The notes under the pieces were generated by a model that did no database searches, was not told the DNA's origin, and was given only the letters and a program-made list of their open reading frames with translations. A stretch of DNA of 26,081 nt from DATLYT01 sp035574455. GTDB lineage: Bacteria; Bacteroidota; Ignavibacteria; UBA10030. Below, piece after piece: positions 8,593 to 15,879 of the stretch; position 1 is the stretch's first letter, and every line of letters begins with the position of its first letter. Made by a program: the position numbers and the translations under genes. The stretch lies in the NCBI GenBank assembly GCA_035574455.1, contig DATLYT010000135.1:1-26081 (forward strand), read 5' to 3'.

Positions 8593-9584
8593 CACTCATC
8601 AACCGAAAGACGAGCTCGTTAGACGAAATCCGAGCACCCATCGCGGAAGAGCTCAAGACCTTTGACCGCTTTTTCAAAGAAGCCATGCGGTCGAAAGTAG
8701 GACTGATCGACCTGATCGCCCGTTACATCATCCGCCAAAAAGGAAAACGCGTCCGACCGATTCTCGTTCTCCTGAGCGCCAAGGCTTGTGGAGGAATTAT
8801 CGACAGCACGTACCGCGGGGCTACGCTGGTCGAGATTCTCCACACCGCAACGCTGATTCATGACGACGTGGTGGATGATGCCGACACGAGACGCGGGTTG
8901 GCTTCCATCAATGCGGTATGGAAGAACAAGGTTGCGGTGTTGATGGGGGACTATTTGCTTGCTCGTGGATTGCTGCTTTCTCTCGAACAAAACGATTATG
9001 CATTTCTCCACTCGACGTCAACAGCCGTCAAGCGGATGAGCGAGGGCGAACTGCTGCAAATCCAGAAAAGCCGTCAACTCGATATCGATGAAACAACGTA
9101 CCTCACCATTATCGGGAATAAGACAGCCTCCCTCTTTAGCACCTGTACGGAAATCGGTGCCATGAGTGTCACCGATGATCCCGATCGCCGGCGACTCCTC
9201 AAGGAGTTCGGAGAAAACGTGGGGATGGCATTCCAAATCCGAGATGACCTGCTGGACTATTTAGGGCGGCGGAGTATTATCGGAAAACCCATTGGTATCG
9301 ACATCAAAGAAAAAAAACTTACTCTACCGCTCATCCATGCCCTGACCCAAGCGGAACGGAAGGATGCCAAGCACGTGCTCAAAATCATCAAGAACGGCGC
9401 AAAGCAGAAAGAGATCGAGTGGGTAGTGAATTTTGTTGAAAAACACGGCGGTATCGATTACGCCGCCTCGAAAGCTGAAGAATACGCCACTCGTGCACGC
9501 CAGAACCTGACCAGCTTACCCGAGACTGATGCAAAAGAGTCGCTGTTGATGTTTGTAGATTTTGTGACAGAACGCGACAGCTGA
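8589..9584 (+). CDS. Long-chain all-trans polyprenyl diphosphate synthase
   Basis: Condenses isopentenyl diphosphate units onto an allylic primer to make a C35-C50-type chain, probably the quinone side chain. 331 residues. First aspartate-rich motif: DDVVDDADTRRG from D92. Second: DDLLDY from D219. GKRVRPILVLLSAKACGG is the usual substrate-binding block. The residues just before the first motif are small (HTATLIHDD) rather than aromatic, which in this family allows long chains. The start is GTG inside the tatC stop (GTGA overlap). IspB, HepT and SdsA-type enzymes cannot be told apart by eye, so no symbol is given. Confidence 0.93.
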   Translation: MTLINRKTSSLDEIRAPIAEELKTFDRFFKEAMRSKVGLIDLIARYIIRQKGKRVRPILVLLSAKACGGIIDSTYRGATLVEILHTATLIHDDVVDDADTRRGLASINAVWKNKVAVLMGDYLLARGLLLSLEQNDYAFLHSTSTAVKRMSEGELLQIQKSRQLDIDETTYLTIIGNKTASLFSTCTEIGAMSVTDDPDRRRLLKEFGENVGMAFQIRDDLLDYLGRRSIIGKPIGIDIKEKKLTLPLIHALTQAERKDAKHVLKIIKNGAKQKEIEWVVNFVEKHGGIDYAASKAEEYATRARQNLTSLPETDAKESLLMFVDFVTERDS

Positions 9585-9611
9585 CAGCACACTCTTCGCG
9601 ACTACGACAAT

Positions 9612-9647
9612 AAAAAAAGCCCGTCGTTATGAGGACGGGCTTTTTTT
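9612..9647. terminator. Bidirectional intrinsic terminator between convergent genes
   Basis: A perfect stem GCCCGTC (9619-9625) with GACGGGC (9634-9640) is flanked by seven A on the left and seven T on the right. It can therefore end transcription of the polyprenyl synthase on the plus strand and the stress-protein operon on the minus strand. The uspA-family stop codon is only 17 bp away. Confidence 0.95.
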
Positions 9648-9663
9648 ATTGAGGGCACTTCCC

Positions 9664-10182
9664 TTATTTCTTGACAAAACCCCGCTCGCCGCTACGAACT
9701 ACCAATACCGGGCATGGCGCTCCGCGAACGACTTTCTCTGCCGTACTGCCGAAGAGGATATGTTCCATCCCGGTATGTCCGTGCGTTGCGATGATAATGA
9801 GGTCAACTCCCTTCTCTTTTGCAAACTGATTGATCTCGTAGAAAGGTCTGCCGGTGCGAATCGTTCTTGTTGCTTTGACCTTCCCGGCGATGACATTCTT
9901 CAGCAAGGCGTCAAGTTCTTCGTTCCCCCGCTTTCTCAACTCTTCTTCCACGTTCGGGAAACCGACCTGCCCGAAACTGAAATCCGCCGGATAAATGGTC
10001 GGTTCAACAACATAGAGAAGGTGAATGGACGCGCGAAATTGCTGCGCGAACGGAATGGCGTATTGCAACGCATTCTTTGAGTGGTCGGAGAAGTCTATCG
10101 GTACGAGAATGCTCTGCAGTTGGATCGTTGCCCGCTTAGCTGATCGGGCGGTGCGTTTCCTGTTTCGTTTTGTGGTTGCCAT
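9664..10182 (-). CDS. Universal stress protein, UspA family
   Basis: 172 residues. A basic N-terminal tail of about 22 residues precedes the single Usp domain, which starts with SILVPIDFSDHSKNAL. The ATP-binding type loop ATHGHTGMEHILFGSTAEKVVR is present, so this is probably the nucleotide-binding subclass. The ATG lies 47 bp inside the upstream cyclic-nucleotide-binding gene. It has an AAGGGAG ribosome site (plus-strand 10193-10199) inside that gene, which supports this start despite the overlap. Co-expression with a cNMP sensor suggests a role in stress or energy signalling; the exact function cannot be read from sequence. Confidence 0.92.
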   Translation of the reverse strand: MATTKRNRKRTARSAKRATIQLQSILVPIDFSDHSKNALQYAIPFAQQFRASIHLLYVVEPTIYPADFSFGQVGFPNVEEELRKRGNEELDALLKNVIAGKVKATRTIRTGRPFYEINQFAKEKGVDLIIIATHGHTGMEHILFGSTAEKVVRGAPCPVLVVRSGERGFVKK

Positions 10183-10753
10183 CGGATTTCATCTCCCTTC
10201 CGGATGCGAGGGCATCCAACTCGCTTTTCAACTTTGAAATCTCCTGGTCCGTTGTCCGTAATCGCTGGGCAACAATTTCTGCCAATTTCAGGACAATCTT
10301 GATTCCAAGCCTGGAATTCTTTTCAATGATTTCAAACAAATCTGGTCGGAAAAAGCCGATCAACAGACAGTCGGTCAGACACACGGCGCTTGCCGAGCGT
10401 GGCGACTCATCGAGGAGTGCGATCTCTCCAAAGAAATCCCCTGCAGAGAGCACGGCAAGTTCTTTTTCCACTCCATCTTGGTCTGCAATCGTGATCGAGA
10501 CTTTCCCTTCTTGGATGATGTACATTCCCAAACCCGGGTCGCCTTGGTAGAACACCGGTTCATTTGCGCGGTACTCGCGCTTGTGGACGATCTGAGCAAC
10601 CTCTCGTAATTCACGGATCGAGAGGTCGGCAAATGCGGGAACTTTGCTCAGCAGCTCTTCGGTCGACCCTTCACTTGGTCCACGATGGGCAAAAATATTT
10701 TTCCAGATGGTGCTTTCAATCCGGTGCTTGGCGTTGGCCATCGGATCGGTCAA
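10136..10753 (-). CDS. Cyclic-nucleotide-binding domain protein without DNA-binding domain
   Basis: 205 residues. The cNMP-binding beta-roll runs from about residue 33 to 150. Its phosphate-binding cassette is FFGEIALLDESPRSASA, with G109/E110 for the ribose and R119-S120 for the cyclic phosphate, so ligand binding looks intact. After the domain comes a helical, coiled-coil-like stretch (VAQRLRTTDQEISKLKSELDALAS) and a polar tail. There is no helix-turn-helix, so it is not a Crp/Fnr regulator; it may act by protein contact. It starts 6 bp after the ilvE stop and overlaps the Usp gene by 47 bp. An in-frame ATG four codons in is an alternative start. Confidence 0.88.
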   Translation of the reverse strand: MTDPMANAKHRIESTIWKNIFAHRGPSEGSTEELLSKVPAFADLSIRELREVAQIVHKREYRANEPVFYQGDPGLGMYIIQEGKVSITIADQDGVEKELAVLSAGDFFGEIALLDESPRSASAVCLTDCLLIGFFRPDLFEIIEKNSRLGIKIVLKLAEIVAQRLRTTDQEISKLKSELDALASGREMKSDGNHKTKQETHRPIS

Positions 10754-10759
10754 TGCTCC

Positions 10760-11683
10760 TTAATCGTATACAAAACTTAACCACTCATACTTATCGTTGC
10801 CATTCTTCACCACGTCAAAGAAGGCACGCTGAATATCCCTGGTAACAGGCCCGGGCTTTCCGTCACCGACAGGAATACGATCGACGGAGCGAATTGGCGT
10901 AATTTCTGCTGCCGTGCCGGTAAAAAACACTTCGTCAACGGTAAACAACATTTCCCGTGGGATGTTCATCTCGACGAGCTTATAGCCCAGGTCCCGCGCA
11001 AGGGTCATCACTGATGAACGCGTCACACCGGGGAGCAGTGCAGCGGAAATCGGCGGCGTAAACACAGTTTTATCGCGCACGAGGAAAATATTTTCGCCGC
11101 TCCCTTCGCTCACGTTGCCGAACGAATCCAAGGCGATCCCCTCAACATAGCCGCCGGCAATAGCCTCAAGTTTGATCAGCTGCGAATTCAGATAATTCCC
11201 GCCAGCCTTTGCCATCGTCGGGGCGGTGTTGGGGGCATAGCGTTGCCACGACGCAACGCAGACATCAATGCCCTTCTCCAGCGCCTCCTCACCAAGATAC
11301 GCACCCCATTCCCATACGGCAATGGTTACCTCCACCGGGCAGTTGGTCGGGTTCACTCCAATGTCGCCATAACCGCGGTACACAATCGGTCGAATATAGC
11401 ACGCCTTTAATTTGTTTGCGCGAATAGTTTCGTGAATAGCTTCTTGCATTTGCTCTCTCGTGTAAGGAATCTCGGCACGATAAATCTTTACAGAATCATA
11501 CAGTCTGCGTAGATGGGCATCGAGACGGAAGATGGCAGACCCGCGCTGTGTATTGTAGCAGCGGATTCCTTCAAACCAGCTCGATCCGTAGTGAATGACG
11601 TGTGAAAGAACGTGGATTTTCGCTTCGTCCCACTTCACCAATTTCCCGTTCATCCAGATAGTGTCGACTTTCTTAATTGGCAT
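10760..11683 (-). CDS. ilvE: Branched-chain amino acid aminotransferase
   Basis: A PLP fold-type IV transaminase that interconverts valine, leucine and isoleucine with their 2-oxo acids. 307 residues. FEGIRCYNTQRG and IFRLDAHLRRLYDS form the N-terminal domain. The PLP lysine is K159 in MAKAGGNYLNSQLI. EGIALDSFGNVSEGSGENIFLV and LPGVTRSSVMTLARDLG complete the family signature. An AAAGGAA ribosome site lies about 6 bases before the ATG. It sits between the GNAT-like gene (30-bp gap) and the cNMP gene (6-bp gap). If the locus makes sphingolipids, IlvE could supply branched acyl starters, as iso-branched chains are common in this group; that link is speculative. Confidence 0.96.
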   Translation of the reverse strand: MPIKKVDTIWMNGKLVKWDEAKIHVLSHVIHYGSSWFEGIRCYNTQRGSAIFRLDAHLRRLYDSVKIYRAEIPYTREQMQEAIHETIRANKLKACYIRPIVYRGYGDIGVNPTNCPVEVTIAVWEWGAYLGEEALEKGIDVCVASWQRYAPNTAPTMAKAGGNYLNSQLIKLEAIAGGYVEGIALDSFGNVSEGSGENIFLVRDKTVFTPPISAALLPGVTRSSVMTLARDLGYKLVEMNIPREMLFTVDEVFFTGTAAEITPIRSVDRIPVGDGKPGPVTRDIQRAFFDVVKNGNDKYEWLSFVYD

Positions 11684-11713
11684 AGCAGGTTCCTTTGTTA
11701 TAAGGGTGGACGT

Positions 11714-12832
11714 TCAGATGGGTGTTTCGTACAAACGGTATTTCTTGTACAACCGAGCGTTCATGGCCTCTGCCGCACGGATCATGGGCAGGTTGTCTTC
11801 CAAAATCCATCCTGCTTCGCCCCACTCATATCCCAACTGCTTGGCGCGGACCGCTGTTTCGTAGAAGAGCACACCCGCCGCTCCGGTTTTCTGGTACTCC
11901 GGCAAGACCCCCAAGACGAAAATTCTGACGCCGTTGATCTTCTTCTTATGGAGATAGAGTCGCAAGAGACCGGGAAGCAATCTTCCCTTTTTGTTGTACC
12001 GAAGTGCAAGATTAATATCGGGCAAAGAAAGTGCAAATCCAATAGTCTTACCCCGCACTTCTGCAAAGATCACAAGCTCCGGCACAACAATGGGTTTCAA
12101 GTCTGCCGCCAACGCGTCAATCTCTTCCTCCGTTAATGGTACGGAGCCCCAGTTTCTCGCCCACGCCCTGTTGTAAATCTCTTTCACCAATTCGACTTCC
12201 TGCTTGAACCGCTTCATATCGAGCGTACGGAATTCCATGCTGTGCCGTTCCTGCATCAGCTTGTAGACTCGCTGCATCTTTTCGGTGTAGACGCGATCTT
12301 GCGTAAGGTAATAGGAGTAGAGATCCTTCAGCTTCGTCATGCCGTACCGCTCAGCAAGCTCAGGGTAATAAGGAGGATTGTACGGCATCATGATAACGGG
12401 CGGAAGGTCAAAGCCTTCGATCAGAAATCCCCAATCGTCGTTGACGGAGGGATTCGCCGGACCTCGCATGGAGGTTACGCCGCGCTCTTTCAGATATGCT
12501 TTTGCGCGGTCAAATAACGCATTGGCAACGGACTGATCGTTGATACATTCGAAGAAGCCAAAGAACCCGACGTTCTCTTTGTGCTCTATGTTGTGGTGAT
12601 GGTTGACGATTGCGGCAATGCGGCCAACCATCTCTCCGTTTCGTTCAGCAATGAAGAACTCGGCATCCGCATATTTATAGAAGGGATGCTTCTGTTTATC
12701 GATGATTCTTCGCCGATCCATCAACAGGGGCGGGACCCAGACAGGATTGTCTCGATAGATTTTCCAGAGGAATTTTATAAACCGATCCCGGTCTGCCTTG
12801 GTGATAACAGTGCGAATCTGGAGAGGTTCCAT
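11714..12832 (-). CDS. GNAT-like acyltransferase, candidate bacterial ceramide synthase
   Basis: 372 residues from the ATG at 12832 (TTG at 12853 adds seven). An N-terminal GNAT-like section runs through FLWKIYRDNPVWVPPL, ADAEFFIAERNGEMVGRIAAIVNHHH and FFGFFECINDQSVANALFDRAKAYLKERGVTSMRGPANPS. A second acyltransferase-like section near the C-terminus has FVLGVLPEYQKTGAAGVLFYETAVRAKQLGY. This YghO-like architecture is widespread in Bacteroidetes-group genomes and usually left as hypothetical. As I recall, the Caulobacter ceramide synthase bCerS belongs to the same kind of family. The gene lies next to a serine palmitoyltransferase, which supports an N-acylation role on a sphingoid base. The call is inference from architecture and context. 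Confidence 0.6.
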   Translation of the reverse strand: MEPLQIRTVITKADRDRFIKFLWKIYRDNPVWVPPLLMDRRRIIDKQKHPFYKYADAEFFIAERNGEMVGRIAAIVNHHHNIEHKENVGFFGFFECINDQSVANALFDRAKAYLKERGVTSMRGPANPSVNDDWGFLIEGFDLPPVIMMPYNPPYYPELAERYGMTKLKDLYSYYLTQDRVYTEKMQRVYKLMQERHSMEFRTLDMKRFKQEVELVKEIYNRAWARNWGSVPLTEEEIDALAADLKPIVVPELVIFAEVRGKTIGFALSLPDINLALRYNKKGRLLPGLLRLYLHKKKINGVRIFVLGVLPEYQKTGAAGVLFYETAVRAKQLGYEWGEAGWILEDNLPMIRAAEAMNARLYKKYRLYETPI

Positions 12833-12899
12833 ACGGTCGTAACGCGATTGCAAAGGTTAGAATAATGTGGAAGTTCTGTTGTTGAGAGTTCCAAACAAC

Positions 12900-12931
12900 A
12901 AAAAAGCCGCCCGCACAAGCGCCGGCGGCTT
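12900..12931 (-). terminator. Intrinsic terminator of the serine palmitoyltransferase gene
   Basis: On the minus strand AAGCCGCC pairs with GGCGGCTT (plus 12904-12911 and 12924-12931), with an extra CGC/GCG pair set in the loop, followed by a run of six T (plus 12900-12905). It lies 35 bp after the spt stop, so the GNAT-like gene downstream is reached by read-through or has its own promoter, which I could not identify. Confidence 0.88.
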
Positions 12932-12965
12932 ACTCTCGGTACCTCATTGGCTCCCAAGAATCCGA

Positions 12966-14180
12966 TTAATCGAGAACATGGAGCTTTTTCCCTACATCTG
13001 CGAAAACGGAGAGAATTTTATCGAGATGCTCATCCTCATGCGTCGCCATGTAACTTGTCCTGAGCATTTCCATGCCAGGAGGAACACCGGGCCGAATAAA
13101 GGCATTCACGAACACACCGGCATCAAACAACTGGCGCCACATGACAAGCACTTTTTCCGTATCGCCGATAATCACCGGAACGACGGCAGAGTCATGCTCA
13201 CCCACACGGTAGCCCATCGCTTTGAGTCCCGAACGCATTTTGCGCGCGTTCCGCATAAGCTTATCGATACGTTCCGGTTCTTTTTCCAAAATGTCCAGTG
13301 CGGCAAGAGCAGCAGCAACAGAGGCCGGCGTCGGGCTGGCGCTGAAAATCAACGCTGGCGCATGGTGCTTCAGATAATTAATGACCACGCGATCCCCAAC
13401 GACAAAGCCACCGAGCGAGGCGAATGTCTTGCTAAACGTCCCCATTGTCAGGTCGGTTTCGTTCTCCAGCCCGAAATGACTCGCCGTACCCCGTCCGCCT
13501 TTTCCAATGACTCCGACAGCATGGGCATCGTCGATGAGTATGCGGGCATTGTACTGCCGCGCCACTCTGACCATGTTCGGCAAATCAACAATTTCGCCAG
13601 ACGTGCTGAAAACGCCGTCCGAGACAATGAGTTTGGGAGCTTCAAGGGGAAGCTTGGAAATCACCATCTCCAGGTGCTTCATATCGTTATGCTTGTACCG
13701 CACAACACCCTGCTGGCCATCGCCAATGTACGACGCCGCTCCCGCCGCCATTAAGTTACCTGCAACGATACACGCATGATTGTCTTTGTCCGATACGACG
13801 AACTCTCCTCGCTGAACGAGTGTCGGAATAATCCCCTGCGCCGTCTGATAGCCAGTACTGTAAAGCAGACAATCTTCTTTGCCGAAAAATCGAGCGAGGC
13901 GTGCCTCTAACTCGACATGCAGGTCGAGGGTGCCGGTCAAATACCGAGAGCCGGAGCAACCCGTTCCGTATTTCTGCGTTGCCTTGATCGCTGCTTCCTT
14001 CACACGAGGGTCTGCGGTCAAACCGAGATAGTTGTTGGAACCGGCCATGATTACTTTGCGTCCACCGATTCGAACAACTGGACCTTCACTTTCTTCAATG
14101 GGATGAAAATAAGGATAGAGACCGAGAGCTTTCGTTTCATCTGCTCGGGTGAATGCGCGACACTTGTCGAATAAGTCCAA
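12966..14180 (-). CDS. spt: Serine palmitoyltransferase-like alpha-oxoamine synthase
   Basis: A PLP fold-type I enzyme of the alpha-oxoamine synthase family, 404 residues. Blocks LYPYFHPIEE, SNNYLGLTADPRV, YGTGCSGSRYLTGTLDLHVELE, YKHNDMKHLE, SDGVFSTSGEI, IDDAHAVGV (D218, H220) and the PLP lysine K251 in TFSKTFASLGGF follow the Bacteroides serine palmitoyltransferase pattern from memory. Stacking histidine H135 is present. Spt condenses serine with palmitoyl-CoA or acyl-ACP to 3-ketosphinganine, the first sphingolipid step. BioF and Kbl paralogues are alternatives; the neighbouring reductase and GNAT-like genes favour Spt. The start is TTG with GGAG six bases upstream. Residues 143-157 (LMAAGAASYIGDGQQ) look like an insertion relative to my memory of Bacteroides Spt. 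Confidence 0.85.
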   Translation of the reverse strand: MDLFDKCRAFTRADETKALGLYPYFHPIEESEGPVVRIGGRKVIMAGSNNYLGLTADPRVKEAAIKATQKYGTGCSGSRYLTGTLDLHVELEARLARFFGKEDCLLYSTGYQTAQGIIPTLVQRGEFVVSDKDNHACIVAGNLMAAGAASYIGDGQQGVVRYKHNDMKHLEMVISKLPLEAPKLIVSDGVFSTSGEIVDLPNMVRVARQYNARILIDDAHAVGVIGKGGRGTASHFGLENETDLTMGTFSKTFASLGGFVVGDRVVINYLKHHAPALIFSASPTPASVAAALAALDILEKEPERIDKLMRNARKMRSGLKAMGYRVGEHDSAVVPVIIGDTEKVLVMWRQLFDAGVFVNAFIRPGVPPGMEMLRTSYMATHEDEHLDKILSVFADVGKKLHVLD

Positions 14181-14242
14181 GGGAAACTCCGCTTCTATGT
14201 TGAGTGCACAGCCAATTCTCCTCCACCGTCCGATTCGCTTTT

Positions 14243-14271
14243 TTGCTTCTCAAAACTTTTTTGAATATACT
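14243..14271 (+). promoter_or_regulatory. Candidate sigma70-like promoter for the reductase gene
   Basis: TTGCTT (14243-14248) and TATACT (14266-14271) are separated by 17 bp. The -10 box matches 5 of 6 consensus bases, the -35 box 3 of 6. It would start transcription near 14278, giving a leader of about 40 nt before the proposed start at 14320. Confidence 0.45.
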
Positions 14272-14292
14272 CGAATAACCTTCTAAAGTCAA
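14264..14292 (-). promoter_or_regulatory. Strong sigma70-like promoter for serine palmitoyltransferase gene
   Basis: On the minus strand TTGACT (plus 14287-14292) and TATATT (plus 14264-14269) are separated by exactly 17 bp; both match 5 of 6 consensus bases. The leader to the TTG start at 14180 would be about 75 nt. Its -10 box overlaps the -10 box of the divergent plus-strand promoter. Confidence 0.65.
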
Positions 14293-14310
14293 TCCGATCT
14301 TTTTTCGTCC

Positions 14311-14315
14311 GGAGG
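14311..14315 (+). promoter_or_regulatory. Ribosome binding site of the reductase gene
   Basis: GGAGG lies 4 bases before the proposed ATC start at 14320. It is the only strong ribosome site ahead of the Rossmann motif and is the main reason for placing the start there. Confidence 0.6.
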
Positions 14316-14319
14316 CCAC

Positions 14320-15306
14320 ATCGGAACAGTCATCGTTACAGGAGGAACAGGATTCGTCGGTAGTCACGTTGTTGAGCACCTTTTGAATCGCGGGTTCTCT
14401 CCACTATGTCTCGTACGCTCCACTCGTTCGAAGCTCGGCTGGCTGGAAGGACTGCCGGTCGATGTCATCAAAGTTGAGATGACTGATGCAAAGGCGCTTG
14501 CCCCTGTTGTTGCCGAAGCCGAGTACATCATTCACGTTGCCGGCACGACAAAAGTACGAAAAGCCGAAGAATACACTATCGGCAACGTGCTCATGACCCG
14601 AGCGCTCTTGCAAGCCAGTCTTACCTGCCGAGAACTAAAGAAATTCTGCCATATCAGCAGTCTGGCTGCGGTTGGCCCCAGCTACGACGGAACAGCGCTG
14701 ACCGAGGAAACGCCTTGCCGGCCAATCAGTCTCTACGGAAGGTCAAAATACGAGGCCGAATTAGCTGTTCGCGAGTTTTCGGACCGGATTCCCACCGTCA
14801 TCCTGCGGCCGCCCACGGTGTATGGGCCACGGGATACCGACGTTCTCGAAATGTTCCAATGGGTTAAGCGTGGTATCATGCCTGTTCTGAGCAGAGAGCC
14901 AAAGAAAGCAAGTATGATTCATGTGCACGACCTCGCTCGTGGGATCGTTGAGGCGACACTGTCGGAAAAAACAGTCGGGAAAACGTACTTTGTGTCGAAT
15001 CGGCCAGCGTACGAAGTTTCGGAAATCGTTCGAATGCTCTCCAGAATCCTGGGATCGAAGAAAGCAATTGAAGTACGCATCCCAAGCTTTATCGTCTATA
15101 CTCTTGCCGGCCTGACACAGCTTGCCTCGAAGTTGAGTTCACGGCCATCGATTTTGAGTCTCGACAAAGCGCGAGAGTTGATGATGCCGCACTGGGTTTG
15201 CAGCGCTGAAAAGATCAAGGAGGAGATCGGGTTTGAATCAGTAATATCGCTCGAAGAGGGTTTGCGGAAAACCTACGAGTGGTATCAACAACACGGCTGG
15301 TTGTAG
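14320..15306 (+). CDS. Extended SDR NAD(P)-dependent reductase, CerR-like candidate, non-canonical start
   Basis: About 328 residues. The Rossmann motif TGGTGFVGS (G8, G11, G14) lies upstream of the first standard start codon (TTG at 14383), so that TTG cannot be the true start. An in-frame TAA at 14284-14286 limits the extension, and no ATG, GTG, TTG or CTG occurs between. ATC at 14320, after GGAGG, gives a normal N-terminus. The catalytic pair is Y139 and K143 (SLYGRSKYEAE), with S113/S114 in HISSLAA. RPPTVYGPRDTDV is typical of extended epimerase/dehydratase-like SDRs. Divergence from spt suggests 3-ketosphinganine reduction, as CerR does in Caulobacter. Other extended-SDR reactions are possible. 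Confidence 0.8.
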   Translation: MGTVIVTGGTGFVGSHVVEHLLNRGFSPLCLVRSTRSKLGWLEGLPVDVIKVEMTDAKALAPVVAEAEYIIHVAGTTKVRKAEEYTIGNVLMTRALLQASLTCRELKKFCHISSLAAVGPSYDGTALTEETPCRPISLYGRSKYEAELAVREFSDRIPTVILRPPTVYGPRDTDVLEMFQWVKRGIMPVLSREPKKASMIHVHDLARGIVEATLSEKTVGKTYFVSNRPAYEVSEIVRMLSRILGSKKAIEVRIPSFIVYTLAGLTQLASKLSSRPSILSLDKARELMMPHWVCSAEKIKEEIGFESVISLEEGLRKTYEWYQQHGWL

Positions 15307-15351
15307 TTTTTGTTGTTTCTCGGAGAGAATCTTTCTACCTTAAGCTTAAGC

Positions 15352-15420
15352 ATGGCGATGGAGTTCGCCAACAACTATCCGCCTTCGTTCACGAAGGGAC
15401 AAGGATTGATAACTCCTACG
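15352..15420 (+). ncRNA. Fluoride riboswitch (crcB motif)
   Basis: GGCGATGGAGTTCGCC at 15354-15369 forms the conserved stem-loop. A second hairpin, CCTTCG with CGAAGG (15382-15397), follows, and then TGATAACTCCTAC ends the aptamer. Loop bases GGAGTT (15360-15365) can pair with AACTCC (15411-15416) as the pseudoknot that holds the fluoride-bound fold. It lies directly upstream of crcB, the fluoride exporter gene. Confidence 0.97.
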
Positions 15421-15467
15421 GGCTAACCCAAACGATGGGGATGGGAAAAAGGTCGTAGGAGTTTTTT
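15411..15467 (+). terminator. Riboswitch expression-platform terminator
   Basis: AACTCCTACG (15411-15420) pairs with CGTAGGAGTT (15454-15463), a perfect 10-bp stem, followed by a T run to 15467. The left arm contains the bases used by the aptamer pseudoknot, so fluoride binding and termination are mutually exclusive. Fluoride is therefore predicted to turn crcB on. Confidence 0.93.
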
Positions 15468-15489
15468 CCTTTATGATACGGAGCGAACT

Positions 15490-15864
15490 GTGAAAAACTA
15501 TCTTCTTGTCTTCCTCGGAGGCGGCATCGGGGCATCCGCCAGGTATTGGATGTCCGGTGCGGTGTACCGGATTTTGCCAACCGATTTTCCTTACGGGAAT
15601 TTGATTGTGAACATCCTCGGTTGCTTCCTGATCGGGCTGTTGATGTCGGTCGCACAGGAACGCTTTATGATCCCCCCGCCGTACCGTGTCTTTTTGGCAA
15701 TTGGAATCCTCGGCGGATTTACCACCTTTTCATCCTTTAGCTATGAAACAATCACTCTTCTTGAAGGCGGACAGGTGATCGCTGCCGGCGTCAACGTTGT
15801 GACGACCGTCCTCGGATGTCTTAGTGCTACGTATGGCGGAGTTGTTGTCGGAAGGTTGCTGTAA
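15490..15864 (+). CDS. crcB: Fluoride ion channel/exporter CrcB (Fluc)
   Basis: A small membrane protein that forms a dual-topology dimer and lets fluoride leave the cell. 124 residues with four hydrophobic helices. Family motifs GGGIGASARYW near the N-terminus, VNILGCFLIGLLM, and GILGGFTTFSSFSYET (the phenylalanine-rich pore segment) are all present. The start is GTG with GGAG six bases upstream. A single crcB gene fits the homodimeric type. It is governed by the fluoride riboswitch just upstream and is followed 15 bp later by a DUF190 gene. Confidence 0.97.
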   Translation: MKNYLLVFLGGGIGASARYWMSGAVYRILPTDFPYGNLIVNILGCFLIGLLMSVAQERFMIPPPYRVFLAIGILGGFTTFSSFSYETITLLEGGQVIAAGVNVVTTVLGCLSATYGGVVVGRLL

Positions 15865-15879
15865 CGAAAGGATTGATCT

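Noticed and set aside
12867..13754. 295-codon open frame on the plus strand inside the serine palmitoyltransferase gene
   Set aside because: The minus strand encodes a full-length protein with all family motifs; the plus translation has no recognisable domain and is rich in His/Arg, typical of an antisense shadow.
15339..15350. Palindrome CTTAAGCTTAAG just before the fluoride riboswitch
   Set aside because: It is short and simple; it may lie near the transcription start, but no promoter boxes of good quality could be paired with it.
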